Assembly: GCF_010500815.1 (NCBI RefSeq) | Contig: NZ_JAAAMG010000019.1 | Coordinates: forward strand, 1 to 64,000 | Source of the DNA: Jiella pacifica | Lineage (GTDB): Bacteria > Pseudomonadota > Alphaproteobacteria > Rhizobiales > Rhizobiaceae | Direction of reading: 5' to 3' | Length of the DNA stretch: 64,000 bases | Shown here: piece after piece, positions 20,502-28,848 of the stretch | How the letters are laid out: each line of letters starts with the position of its first letter | Position numbering within the stretch: position 1 is the first letter of the stretch | Made by a program: the position numbers and the translations under genes | Notes under the pieces: generated by a model | What the model saw: the letters and a program-made list of their open reading frames with translations, nothing else | Databases searched by the model: none | Told to the model about the DNA's origin: nothing

Positions 20502-21332
20502 TCAGGCGGCGGCAAGTGAAAGTATGCGCCGCGCCTCGTCGGGCGTCGCTGCCCGCCGGCCATGGGCCTCGCATCGCTCCACGGCAAGCCGCACCAGCGC
20601 GGCGTTCGACGGCGCGAGTTCGTCGCGGGACAGACGGACGTTGTCCTCAAGCCCCGTCCGGCAATGGCCACCCTCTTCGAGGCTCCAGTCGATCAGCGTC
20701 GTCTGGTGGCGGCCGATGCCGGCGCCGGTGAAGGTGGCGTCAGGGGCGAGGCGGTTCAGCGTCTTGGCGAAGAACGCAAAGCTATCCCGGTCGGCCGGCA
20801 TGGCGTTCTTCACGCCCATGACGAACTGGACGTGCAGCGGCCCGGCAATCCGGCCGTCCTTCGTCATGGTGGCCGCTTGGAAGATCATCGACAGATCGAA
20901 CGCCTCGATCTCCGGCTTGACGCCGTATCGGAGCATCTCCTCGGCCAGCCAGTCGACGAGGTCGGGGGCATTTTCATAGACGCGGGTGGGGAAGTTGACC
21001 GAGCCGGTCGACAGCGAGGCCATGTCCGGCTTCAAGGACAGCATGCCGCCGCGTTCCCGGCCGTTGCCGGAGCGGCCGCCCGTCGAGAACTGCACGATCA
21101 TGCCGGGGCAGTGCTTGCGCACCCCTTCCATGAGACGGGCGAATTTCTCGGGATCGGAGGACGGCGTCTCGTCGTCGTTCCGCACGTGGCAGTGGACGAG
21201 GCTCGCTCCGGCCTCGAAGGCTTCGTGGGTCGATTCGATCTGCTCGGCGACGGTGATCGGCACCGCCCGATTGTCGGCTTTCTTCGGAAGGGATCCGGTG
21301 ATGGCGACGGTGATGATCGTTGGTTGGCTCAT
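20502..21332 (-). CDS. BKACE-family beta-keto acid cleavage enzyme (DUF849)
   Basis: 276 residues from an in-frame ATG at 21332, a full-length BKACE/3-keto-5-aminohexanoate cleavage (Kce) protein. Visible family features: TIITVAITGS at the start, the zinc-binding HCHVRND, VQFSTGGRSGN, GVKNAMPAD and the C-terminal HCRTGLEDNVRL. The family condenses beta-keto acids with acetyl-CoA to give acetoacetate and a CoA ester; the substrate here cannot be told. No good ribosome site precedes ATG 21332, and the same frame is open upstream through the fructosamine kinase, so this may be made as part of a fusion or by coupled re-initiation. Confidence 0.85.
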   Translation of the reverse strand: MSQPTIITVAITGSLPKKADNRAVPITVAEQIESTHEAFEAGASLVHCHVRNDDETPSSDPEKFARLMEGVRKHCPGMIVQFSTGGRSGNGRERGGMLSLKPDMASLSTGSVNFPTRVYENAPDLVDWLAEEMLRYGVKPEIEAFDLSMIFQAATMTKDGRIAGPLHVQFVMGVKNAMPADRDSFAFFAKTLNRLAPDATFTGAGIGRHQTTLIDWSLEEGGHCRTGLEDNVRLSRDELAPSNAALVRLAVERCEAHGRRAATPDEARRILSLAAA

Positions 21333-22226
21333 GCTTCGATAAGTGGCCGTGCGGCGGAAAAGGGAAAGACCGAAACGGGCAGATGCGGGGTAAGCGTCCG
21401 CGGGCGAGGATAGGCGACCACAAAAACCGGCCTGAGCCAGATAGCCCTCGACCATGCCGCGGTAGCCGGAGCCGAAGAGGTTGAGATGAACGAGCGCTGG
21501 CCACAGGGCGTAGACCGGCGCGCGCTCGCGATGGCCGGCGGGAAGAGCGCCGTAGGCCTCGAAGAACGCCCCGGTGGGGCGCGCGAAGAGGCCGAGCATG
21601 GCGATGTCGATCTCGCCGTCGCCGTGATAGCAGGCCGGATCGATCAGGCCGGAGATCCGGCCTTTCGAGGCGAGCACGTTGCCGCTCCACAGGTCGCCGT
21701 GGAGGAGGGACGGCCTCGGCGTCTTCGGCAGGACGTCGCCGAGCCGTCGGCATAGGGCTTCGACTCGCCGCTCGACATCCGCGCCGGTGCCCCGGGCCGC
21801 TGCGAGCAGCCGGTTCTCGGCGTAAAAGCGCGGCCAGTCGTCGGAGGCCGTATTCCTGATCGCCAGTCTGTTGAAGGCGTAGTCGTCCTCCCAGCCATAG
21901 GCCTCGCCCGTCGTGTCGTGCAGCTTGGCGAGGACCCGGCCGAGATCTGTCCAGGCATGGGAGAGCCCGCCGTCGTCCGGAAGACGTTCGATCGCCAGCA
22001 CCACGTCGTCGGCCGCGAAGACCTCCGGCGCGGGGACGCCCGCCGCGCGGATCGCCTGCAGCATCCGCGCCTCGGCGCGGGGCGAGGGGCTGGACTTCAC
22101 CAACATCTCGCGGCCGTCGGCGAGCCGCAGGAACTCGATGCTCGACAGCGAGCCACCGGCGAAGGGACGCGTCTCTGCCACCGTGCTGCCGAGCAGGCCG
22201 GCGGCACGTTCGGCAAGATCGCTCAT
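20502..22226 (-). CDS. Fructosamine kinase family protein whose frame continues into BKACE
   Basis: From ATG 22226, residues 1-270 are a complete fructosamine/ketosamine-3-kinase-type APH-fold protein: ETRPFAGGSLSSIEF, VLAIERLPD, the catalytic LLHGDLWSGNVL and GLIDPACYHGDGEIDIAML. Such kinases repair glycated amines. No stop follows; about 28 linker residues lead directly into the BKACE domain, giving a potential 574-residue protein. Removing one T from the T5 run at 21421-21425 would shift the frame to a TGA overlapping the BKACE ATG (ATGA), so a true fusion, a recent frameshift or a sequencing error are all possible. Its start overlaps the phosphatase gene by 4 bp. Confidence 0.7.
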   Translation of the reverse strand: MSDLAERAAGLLGSTVAETRPFAGGSLSSIEFLRLADGREMLVKSSPSPRAEARMLQAIRAAGVPAPEVFAADDVVLAIERLPDDGGLSHAWTDLGRVLAKLHDTTGEAYGWEDDYAFNRLAIRNTASDDWPRFYAENRLLAAARGTGADVERRVEALCRRLGDVLPKTPRPSLLHGDLWSGNVLASKGRISGLIDPACYHGDGEIDIAMLGLFARPTGAFFEAYGALPAGHRERAPVYALWPALVHLNLFGSGYRGMVEGYLAQAGFCGRLSSPADAYPASARFGLSLFRRTATYRSMSQPTIITVAITGSLPKKADNRAVPITVAEQIESTHEAFEAGASLVHCHVRNDDETPSSDPEKFARLMEGVRKHCPGMIVQFSTGGRSGNGRERGGMLSLKPDMASLSTGSVNFPTRVYENAPDLVDWLAEEMLRYGVKPEIEAFDLSMIFQAATMTKDGRIAGPLHVQFVMGVKNAMPADRDSFAFFAKTLNRLAPDATFTGAGIGRHQTTLIDWSLEEGGHCRTGLEDNVRLSRDELAPSNAALVRLAVERCEAHGRRAATPDEARRILSLAAA

Positions 22227-22705
22227 CGGCTCGCGGCTTCGGACTTGAGCCGTTCGACGAGTGCCTCGGCCCCCTCGCAGGCGTCGCTCCAGGCATCGTC
22301 GAAGGCCGAATCCTCTTCGTAATAGGGGTCGGTGACGGACTGGCCCTCCCGGCCGGGGACATGGTCGAGGAGGAGGCTCACTTCGGCTTTGCCGTCCGTC
22401 GGGGCGAGGCGACGTAGCCCGGCGAGATTTTCTGCGTCGAGGCCGACGACGTGGTCGAAACGGTAGAAGTCTTCCCGGGTCACGAGCCGCGCCTCTCGCG
22501 CGCCGATGTCGATGCCGTTCCTTCGCGCCACGGCCACGGCCCGCGGATCCGGCGGATAGCCGAGATGCCAATGGCCGAGCCCGGCGGATTCGACATGGAC
22601 GTCAAGCCCCTCACGCTCGGCTGCAGCCCTGAAGGCGGCCTCGGCCAGCGGCGACCGGCAGATGTTGCCGAGGCAGACGAAGAGAACGGCGGGGGTCTCG
22701 CTCAT
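22223..22705 (-). CDS. Low-molecular-weight protein-tyrosine phosphatase
   Basis: 160 residues. The P-loop VCLGNICRSP (catalytic CX5RS) is at residues 10-19, and the general-acid Asp is in the late DPYYEED motif. The family removes phosphate from phosphotyrosine in the cytoplasm. It is first in a minus-strand group followed, with a 4-bp ATGA overlap, by the fructosamine kinase, a pairing that suggests shared regulation rather than a known pathway. Confidence 0.93.
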   Translation of the reverse strand: MSETPAVLFVCLGNICRSPLAEAAFRAAAEREGLDVHVESAGLGHWHLGYPPDPRAVAVARRNGIDIGAREARLVTREDFYRFDHVVGLDAENLAGLRRLAPTDGKAEVSLLLDHVPGREGQSVTDPYYEEDSAFDDAWSDACEGAEALVERLKSEAASR

Positions 22706-22843
22706 GAGGGCTCCATCCGACGGCGGCGGGGTTCGGTCGTTCGGACGAAAGAGGTGGGGCGGGAGGGCCGATGGGCAAACCGCAACTCGGTGCGAGGCGA
22801 TCGAGCGAAATGCCGCTCAGCCGTCGCACCGGAGCCGTTCGCG

Positions 22844-23407
22844 TCACCCCGGCAACAGACCGGCGACGCGGTAGCTTTCGATCAACGCATCGAAGAGCGA
22901 GACGTCCGCGCGGCTTCGCGCCAGAAGTTGCGCGCCCGCGACGGCGGCGAAGATCGCACGGGCCCGCGCTTCGCTCTCCCCGGAACCAGGCCCGGACGCG
23001 GCTGACAGCGCCCCGCTCAGCCACGCCACGTTGACGTCGGCGAACGTCTGGACCTCGTTCTTCACCGCCTCCGGCAGATCGTCGTATTCGGCCGCCATGA
23101 AGCTGCAGAGGCACATGCGATTGCCGTTTTCGAGCGCCTTGCGAAACAAGGCGGGATACTGGCGCAGGCTGCGAACCGGGTCCGAGTCTTCGGCCGAAAG
23201 GCGGTCGAGTTCGGCTGCCGTGTCCTCCCAGTAGCGCCGCGCGACCGCTGCGCCGAGCTCCGCCTTGGTCGGGAAGTGGTAGTGGATGCTCGCGGCCTTG
23301 ATCCCCACCTCATTGGCGAGGTCGCGGAAATTCAAGCCGCCATAGCCGTGAGCCTGCGCGCTCCTTCTGGCAGCCGTCAGGATCGCCTCCCGAGTGTCTG
23401 ATCTCAT
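22844..23407 (-). CDS. TetR/AcrR-family regulator
   Basis: 187 residues. The N-terminal helix-turn-helix (about 9-55) reads ILTAARRSAQAHGYGGLNFR then GIKAASIHYHFPTKAEL, standard TetR. The C-terminal ligand domain is all-helical, with CLCSFMAAEYDDLP resembling the TetR_C group that controls small-molecule detoxification genes. It is divergent from a glutathione S-transferase, with two copies of an 18-bp sequence between them, the second partly palindromic; repression of both genes is the natural inference. Confidence 0.88.
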   Translation of the reverse strand: MRSDTREAILTAARRSAQAHGYGGLNFRDLANEVGIKAASIHYHFPTKAELGAAVARRYWEDTAAELDRLSAEDSDPVRSLRQYPALFRKALENGNRMCLCSFMAAEYDDLPEAVKNEVQTFADVNVAWLSGALSAASGPGSGESEARARAIFAAVAGAQLLARSRADVSLFDALIESYRVAGLLPG

Positions 23408-23435
23408 GGCGGAACCTCCACCCCAGTATGCTCAC

Positions 23436-23453
23436 CTACCAAGTGGCAGATAA
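23436..23453. promoter_or_regulatory. Operator-like repeat, copy 1
   Basis: CTACCAAGTGGCAGATAA, matching copy 2 at 23489 in 15 of 18 positions. It lies 28 bp upstream of the tetR start codon. It is a less symmetric version of the CTACC-N8-GGTAG dyad. Confidence 0.55.
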
Positions 23454-23488
23454 AACTTGACGGCAAGAATGGGAAGCGTAGGCTCATT

Positions 23489-23506
23489 CTACCATGTGGC
23501 AGGTAG
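23489..23506. promoter_or_regulatory. Operator-like repeat, copy 2
   Basis: CTACCATGTGGCAGGTAG has a 5-bp dyad (CTACC/GGTAG, 8-nt spacer) and ends 13 bp before the GST ATG, where bound TetR would block transcription or translation. The two copies are 53 bp apart, close to five helical turns. Confidence 0.6.
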
Positions 23507-23519
23507 ATGGTAAACGTTG

Positions 23520-24176
23520 ATGAGAATCCATGATTGGCCGACCGGTCCATACCCGGCCCGTGTCCGGATCGCTCTCGCCGAGAAGAACCTGCAGTCGCAG
23601 GTCGAGTTCGTGACGGTTGATTTGCGCAAGGGCGAACACAAGAAGCCCGAATTTCTCGTAAAGAACTACTCAGGGACGCTGCCGGTGCTCGAACTCGACG
23701 ACGGAACTTTCATTGCCGAATGCACGGCCATCACCGAATATCTCGACGCACTCGACGGGACTCCCGTACTCACCGGTCGGACACCGCGCGAGAAGGGCGT
23801 CATCCACATGATGAGCAAACGCGCCGAATTGGAGCTGCTCGACGCCATCAGCGTCTATTTCCACCACGCCACTCCAGGTCTCGGCCCCGACGTCGAGATC
23901 TATCAGAATGCCGAGTGGGGGCTCCGTCAGCGCGACAAGGCCATCAGAGGCATGCACTACTTCGACGGTGTTCTGAGACGGCAGCGCTTCGTCGCCGGCG
24001 ATGACTTCTCGATGGCCGACATCACGGTCATCGGCGGCTTGATCTTCGCTCAGATCGTGAAACTGCCGGTCCCGGTGGAGTGCGACGCTCTCGGGGCCTG
24101 GCACGAAAGGATGCAGGACCGACCCAGCGTGCAGAACTGGGCGGCGATGTCGGAATCGGCCGAGGTGCCCGGCTGA
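23520..24176 (+). CDS. Glutathione S-transferase family protein
   Basis: 218 residues from ATG 23520 (a TTG lies one codon before). The thioredoxin-like N-domain has the GST pattern TGPYPARVRIALAEKNL, GTLPVLELDDGTFIAECTAI (cis-Pro and Glu/Cys at the glutathione site). The helical C-domain ends with FVAGDDFSMADITV, the conserved N-capping box. The first segment has Tyr/Pro rather than a clear catalytic Ser/Cys. It is divergent from the TetR gene and likely repressed by it; a role in detoxifying an electrophile is an inference. Confidence 0.9.
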   Translation: MRIHDWPTGPYPARVRIALAEKNLQSQVEFVTVDLRKGEHKKPEFLVKNYSGTLPVLELDDGTFIAECTAITEYLDALDGTPVLTGRTPREKGVIHMMSKRAELELLDAISVYFHHATPGLGPDVEIYQNAEWGLRQRDKAIRGMHYFDGVLRRQRFVAGDDFSMADITVIGGLIFAQIVKLPVPVECDALGAWHERMQDRPSVQNWAAMSESAEVPG

Positions 24177-24480
24177 ACCCAGCCGACTGGGTGAGAGCCC
24201 GGGCAGCGCCGATTGCCTGCCGACGCCCCTGACAAATTCGCGACGGGATCGCGATCGGCTCGCCGCTGATCGGTGGCCTGGGTCTTCTCACGGTCCAGGA
24301 AAGCTGCGGCAAAGCCCGTGCGTCCATCGCGGAAGCACCGCTTCAACATGTCGCGCGGCGGCAGCGCGGATGGATCATAAGCAAAAGCTCGGCCCGCAAG
24401 CGCCCGCAGATCCTCGCCGAGATGCGGAGGAATGCCTTAAGCAAACCGCAGCGCTGGGCGTTCGCATTTTTGGGTGGAAG
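24177..24480. other. Intergenic stretch before tRNA-Asn
   Basis: 304 bp with no gene, repeat or clear terminator that I can support. Confidence 0.35.
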
Positions 24481-24555
24481 TGGCTCCCCGGGCCGGATTC
24501 GAACCAGCGACCGATCGATTAACAGTCGAGTGCTCTACCACTGAGCTACCGGGGA
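24481..24555 (-). tRNA. tRNA-Asn (GTT)
   Basis: 75 nt including the encoded CCA. Read on the minus strand: acceptor TCCCCGG/CCGGGGA, D-arm GCTC-AGTGGTA-GAGC, anticodon loop CTGTTAA (anticodon GTT), T-loop TTCGAAT. The lowest pair of the anticodon stem is C27-U43 rather than C-G. No integrase or attachment-site duplication is seen beside it. Confidence 0.96.
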
Positions 24556-24785
24556 ATACGCCTGACGACGTTGACGCGGCCTATAGCAAAGCCTCTCGGC
24601 CTTTGCCAAGCCTTCGATGGAAAAAAGGCGGTTCATCTCGAGAAAAGGGTGCCAGCGGGCCGGGCGTCCAGGGGCGGTGCACGTGCCCGGAGCCATAGCC
24701 GTAGCGGGCGCGGCATGGATTGCGGGCGGCGCCCGGCCTGCCCATCTTCGCCCGAACGGGTTCAACGGCCCATCGGAGACTACGA

Positions 24786-25223
24786 ATGGTCATGACGTCA
24801 GGCGATGCGAAGCGGCCGGACGGACGGGCGAATGCTTCGGAGGGAAGCGAACGGCCTCTCGCGGGCGGTCATCCGTCCCGCGCGGGAGAGGCGACCGATC
24901 ACGGCGCGCCCGGCGAAGAGGCGGCGGCTTCGAACCCGCGTCCCAGGCTGAAGCTGTTCGGCCGGCAATTTCCGCTGCCGGCCTCGCGCCCCTGGCGCAT
25001 CGCGCTCGGCGCTTCGCTGGTCGGCGGCGGTGTCCTCGGCTTCCTGCCGATCCTGGGTTTCTGGATGCTGCCGCTCGGTCTCTTCGTCCTTTCGGTCGAC
25101 TCGCCGCTGGTGCGGCGGGGGCGGCGACGCAGCGAAGTCCGGTTCGCGCGCTGGCGCAACGCCCGCAGGGCTCGCCGCGCCGGGGCCGCCGAGGGCCGCG
25201 GTGCAGACACCGGGAACAACTGA
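24786..25223 (+). CDS. Conserved alphaproteobacterial membrane protein of unknown function
   Basis: 145 residues from ATG 24786, with GGAG 7 nt upstream. The first 45 residues are polar and disordered. Then LKLFGRQFPLPASRPWRIA leads into two adjacent hydrophobic segments around GGGVLGFLPILGFWMLPLGL, followed by SVDSPLVRRGRRRSE and a highly basic tail. I recognise the core as a small inner-membrane protein found across rhizobia, with no assigned role. Confidence 0.65.
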   Translation: MVMTSGDAKRPDGRANASEGSERPLAGGHPSRAGEATDHGAPGEEAAASNPRPRLKLFGRQFPLPASRPWRIALGASLVGGGVLGFLPILGFWMLPLGLFVLSVDSPLVRRGRRRSEVRFARWRNARRARRAGAAEGRGADTGNN

Positions 25224-25398
25224 TCCACACGTCGTCAGGGGCTTTCCGCCTCGGCCATTCCTCGAAACGACGGCAGTTCCTTCACGCTTCGTTTGCCAAA
25301 GTGGGCGATAGATCCCGCGAATCGCTGGCCGGAACGGAGGCTTCAACCACCTCGAAACCGTAAGCGTCCAGAATGTCTCACGGAAGGGAGCCGGGCCG

Positions 25399-26865
25399 AT
25401 GTCTCGCCTCCGAATGGGAGACTGTTCCTTGGACGCTCGCGTCGACCAGAAAGACCGTCCGATCTTCGTCGATCTCGACGGCACGCTGATCAAGACCGAT
25501 CTGTTGTGGGAGACGCTGTTTCTCACGGCACGGCAATCCCCCGCACGGCTTCGCCATGTCTTCGGCTGGCGGGCGCAAGGCAAGGCGCGGCTGAAGGCGG
25601 GGCTCGCCGACGGCATCGAGTTCGACGCTGCGCTGCTGCCTTATCGCGAAGAGGTCGTCGAGGCACTGCGCCGCGCGAAGGCGGACGGCCGGCACATCGT
25701 GCTGGCCACCGGGTCGAACGAGCGGCTCGCCCATGCCGTCGCCGCTCATCTCGGCCTGTTCGACGCGGTCATGGCCTCCTGCGACGCCGTCAATCTCACC
25801 TCCAGCCGTAAGCTCGAGCGAATCACCGCCACATGCGGCGAGGACGGCTTCGACTATTTCGGCAATTCCCACGACGACCTCTGCCTGCTTGATGCCGCCG
25901 CCGAGGCGACCGTCGTCGCCCCGGATCGGGCGGCGCGCAAATGGCAGCGAGAGAACGGCGCGGAACTGATCCCGGCGAGCGGCAAGCCGGCAAGGGCCGC
26001 GCTGAAGGCCATGCGCCCGCATCAATGGGCAAAGAACGTCCTGATCTTCGTGCCGATGGTGCTGACCCACGAGTTCTTCAACGTCGCCATGCTCTTCGAG
26101 GCGCTGGTCGCCTTCCTCGCCTTCTCCTTCGCCGCCTCGGCGGTCTACATCCTCAACGACCTCGTCGACCTCACCGCCGATCGCAAGCACAAGACCAAGC
26201 GCAATCGCCCCTTCGCCAGCGGCACGCTGAAGATCCCGGACGGGCTGAAACTGGCGGGGGGGCTGTTCGGGGCGTCGCTGCTCTTGAGCCTCCTCCTGCC
26301 CTGGGCCTTCCTCGGCGTTCTCGCCGGCTATCTCGTGGCCACGACGGCCTATTCGCTGTTCATCAAGCGCATGCTGCTCATCGACGTCCTGACGCTGGCG
26401 GGGCTCTACACCACCCGCATCATGGCCGGCGTCGCGGCGACGGACGTCTCGGTCTCATTCTGGCTGCTGGCCTTCTCGCTGTTCTTCTTCCTGTCCCTGG
26501 CGCTGGTGAAGCGCTACACCGAGCTGATGGATTTCGGCACCGGCGCCGAGCGCTCCAAGACCGGCCGCGGTTATGTCGACGCCGACCTCGAAACACTTGC
26601 CCAGGCGGGGATGACGTCGGGCTTCGCCGCGGTGATGGTGCTGGCGCTCTACATCAACAGCCCGGAAGTGACGACCCACTACAACATTCCCTGGCTGGTC
26701 TGGCCGCTCTGCCCGATCCTGCTCTACATCATCGTCCGGATCTGGGTGCTCGCCCGGCGCGGCCACATGCATGACGACCCCGTCGTCTTCATGCTGCAGG
26801 ACTGGCGCAGCCAGATGATGATCGCCGTCGGCGGCCTGATGTTCCTCCTGGCGGCCTATGCGTGA
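25399..26865 (+). CDS. HAD-UbiA fusion, probable polyprenyl-phosphate phosphoribosyltransferase/phosphatase
   Basis: 488 residues. Residues 20-190 form a HAD phosphatase: FVDLDGTLIKTD (motif I), LATGSNE (II), SSRKLERI (III Lys) and YFGNSHDD (IV). Residues 205-488 form a UbiA prenyltransferase with about nine membrane segments, the metal-binding ILNDLVDLTADRKHKTKRNR and LVKRYTELMDFG. The UbiA part resembles DPPR synthase (Rv3806c type), which joins PRPP to polyprenyl phosphate; the HAD part could then remove the 5-phosphate. GGGAG precedes ATG 25399. It overlaps the DprE1-like gene by 8 bp. The specific reaction is inferred from that partner. Confidence 0.85.
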   Translation: MSRLRMGDCSLDARVDQKDRPIFVDLDGTLIKTDLLWETLFLTARQSPARLRHVFGWRAQGKARLKAGLADGIEFDAALLPYREEVVEALRRAKADGRHIVLATGSNERLAHAVAAHLGLFDAVMASCDAVNLTSSRKLERITATCGEDGFDYFGNSHDDLCLLDAAAEATVVAPDRAARKWQRENGAELIPASGKPARAALKAMRPHQWAKNVLIFVPMVLTHEFFNVAMLFEALVAFLAFSFAASAVYILNDLVDLTADRKHKTKRNRPFASGTLKIPDGLKLAGGLFGASLLLSLLLPWAFLGVLAGYLVATTAYSLFIKRMLLIDVLTLAGLYTTRIMAGVAATDVSVSFWLLAFSLFFFLSLALVKRYTELMDFGTGAERSKTGRGYVDADLETLAQAGMTSGFAAVMVLALYINSPEVTTHYNIPWLVWPLCPILLYIIVRIWVLARRGHMHDDPVVFMLQDWRSQMMIAVGGLMFLLAAYA

Positions 26866-28294
26866 AGCGTCTTCTGACGGCCAGGGCAGCCGGGACCACG
26901 ACAGCTGGGGCCGGCTGAAGCGACTGGAGCGCGCCGCCATGCCGGCCGCGGCCAGCGGGTGGCGGGTGGCGGGCAAGGGCGGCTTCCTGCCCTATGGCAA
27001 TGGCCGCTCCTATGGCGACAGCTGCCACAACGACGCCGGCGTCCTCCTCGATACGCGGAACGGCGGGGCGCCGCGGATCCTCGCCTTCGACGCCGAGACC
27101 GGCCGTCTGACGGCAGAGGCGGGCGTGCTCTTTTCCGAGATCACCCGCCATGTCGGGCCCCATGGCTGGTTCCTGCCCGTCACGCCGGGCACGCAGTTCG
27201 TCACCCTCGGCGGGGCGATCGCCAACGACATCCACGGCAAGAACCATCATCGCCGCGGCACTTTCGGGCGCTGGGTCGAGGCGATTGAGCTTGAGCGCTC
27301 CGACCGCGGGGTCCTGGCACTCTCGCCGACCGAAAACGCCGACCTCTTCGTGGCAACGATTTCCGGAATGGGACTGACCGGGCTGATCCGCCGCGCGACC
27401 ATCCGGCTGATGAAGGTGCCGTCCCTGTCGATTGTCGAGACGACGACTCGCTTCGGCGGGCTCTCCGACTATTTCGCCCTCGCCGAAGAGGCCGATGCGC
27501 GGCACGAATATGCCGTCGCCTGGATCGACTCCCTCGCCGGAGGCCGAAGTCTCGGCCGGGGGCATCTCATCTGCGGCGACCACGCGAGGGACGGCGACAG
27601 GTCGGGCGAAGCGTCCGGCCAGCTTGCCGGCGTGCCGTTCACACCGCCGGTCAGTCCGCTCGCGGGACCCTTCCTCAAAGCCTTCAACGAGGCCTATTTC
27701 CGCAAGGCGAAGGCCGGTACGCACAGCCGCACGGTTCCCTTCGCCGGCTTCTTCTACCCGCTGGATCGGATCGGCGGCTGGAACCGGCTCTACGGTCCGC
27801 GCGGGCTGCATCAGCATCAGAGCATCGTGCCCTTCGCCGATGCCGAAGCCGTGGTGCGCGCGCTGATCGAATGCGCCAAGTGCCATCGCCACGGCTCGTT
27901 CCTGACGGTACTGAAACGCTTCGGTGATCTGAAGAGCCCGGGGCTGACCAGCTTTCCGCGCCCCGGCTACACGTTGACCCTCGACTTCCCCCATCGCGGC
28001 GAGACGACGCTGAAGCTCCTTGCCGAACTCGACCGGATCACCATCGAGGCCGGCGGGGCGGTGAATCCGTACAAGGACGCCCGCATGTCACCAGAGACCT
28101 TCGCGGCGGGCTTTGCGAACTGGCGGCGGCTGGAGGCACAGCGCGACCCGGCAATGATGTCGGACTTCTGGCGGCGGACGGCGATGCGTCTTCCGGCAGG
28201 CGAAGCCGGATTCTTCACCGATACGGACAAGTCGACAGTTTCGCGGGAAACTTCTTTTACCATCCATGACGTAAAAGCCGGCGCCGGCGCCTGA
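26858..28294 (+). CDS. DprE1-like FAD-binding oxidoreductase
   Basis: 478 residues. The FAD-binding region has GNGRSYGDSCHNDAG (about 48-62) and LGGAIANDIHGKNHHRRGTF (about 120), which match DprE1, the oxidase that converts polyprenyl-phospho-ribose to its 2-keto form. The C-domain keeps FYPLDRIGGWNRLYGPRG and the substrate-contacting Lys of NPYKDARM. At the position of Mycobacterium Cys387 (target of benzothiazinones) the sequence is GYTLTLDFP, with Thr. It is translationally coupled to the UbiA gene. A DprE2-type reductase is not adjacent unless the epimerase at 28845 serves. Confidence 0.9.
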   Translation: MREASSDGQGSRDHDSWGRLKRLERAAMPAAASGWRVAGKGGFLPYGNGRSYGDSCHNDAGVLLDTRNGGAPRILAFDAETGRLTAEAGVLFSEITRHVGPHGWFLPVTPGTQFVTLGGAIANDIHGKNHHRRGTFGRWVEAIELERSDRGVLALSPTENADLFVATISGMGLTGLIRRATIRLMKVPSLSIVETTTRFGGLSDYFALAEEADARHEYAVAWIDSLAGGRSLGRGHLICGDHARDGDRSGEASGQLAGVPFTPPVSPLAGPFLKAFNEAYFRKAKAGTHSRTVPFAGFFYPLDRIGGWNRLYGPRGLHQHQSIVPFADAEAVVRALIECAKCHRHGSFLTVLKRFGDLKSPGLTSFPRPGYTLTLDFPHRGETTLKLLAELDRITIEAGGAVNPYKDARMSPETFAAGFANWRRLEAQRDPAMMSDFWRRTAMRLPAGEAGFFTDTDKSTVSRETSFTIHDVKAGAGA

Positions 28295-28386
28295 GCCGCG
28301 AGGCGTCTTAACCCATCACTGAACTTCAGGCGCTATGACCATTCGTCAGTTAAGCCGCCTTCTGCTGGGATGAAAAGATCAGGCCG

Positions 28387-28848
28387 ATGACAAAATACAT
28401 CCCCTTCATTCTCTTCACCGTGCTGACCAACGCGGCAGCGCAGGTGATGCTGAAATACGGCATGATGCAGCTCGGCACGCTGAGCTTCGTCGGCGTCAAT
28501 CCGATCCTGAAGATCCTGCAGATCGTCTTCAACCCTTGGGTCTTCCTCGGGCTGTGCACCTTCGTGATCTCGATGGCCTCGCATCTCTTCGTCCTGTCGA
28601 AGGTCGATCTGTCCTTCGCCTATCCCTTCCTGTCGCTGGCCTACGTCGTCGTCGCGGTCTTCGCCTATTTCGTCTTCCGCGAGGACGTGAACGCCATGCG
28701 TATCCTCGGCATCGCCCTGATCTGCGGCGGTACCTTCTTCATCGCCTGGAGCGGTGGACCGACCCACGCCGAAAGCGTCGACCGACAGGTGGCCGACGCC
28801 GTCACGCCCCTTTCCGACATTGAGAACGCTTCAAAGGTTTCGCAATGA
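28387..28848 (+). CDS. Small DMT/EamA membrane protein, possible lipid-sugar flippase subunit
   Basis: 153 residues with four membrane segments in the first 120: FILFTVLTNAAAQVMLKYGM, then FVISMASHLFVLSKVD, YPFLSLAYVVVAVFAYFVF and GIALICGGTFFIAWSG, followed by a polar tail of about 35 residues. The EmrE/ArnE-like size and the LSKVDLSFAYPFLSL block are those of 4-TM proteins which, in other clusters, move polyprenyl-phosphate sugars across the inner membrane. In this cluster a flippase role for the pentose lipid fits. It overlaps the epimerase by 4 bp. Confidence 0.8.
   Translation: MTKYIPFILFTVLTNAAAQVMLKYGMMQLGTLSFVGVNPILKILQIVFNPWVFLGLCTFVISMASHLFVLSKVDLSFAYPFLSLAYVVVAVFAYFVFREDVNAMRILGIALICGGTFFIAWSGGPTHAESVDRQVADAVTPLSDIENASKVSQ

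Noticed and set aside
24481-24555. tRNA-Asn as an integration site for a genomic island
   Set aside because: No integrase, no direct repeat of the tRNA end and no compositional break beside it.
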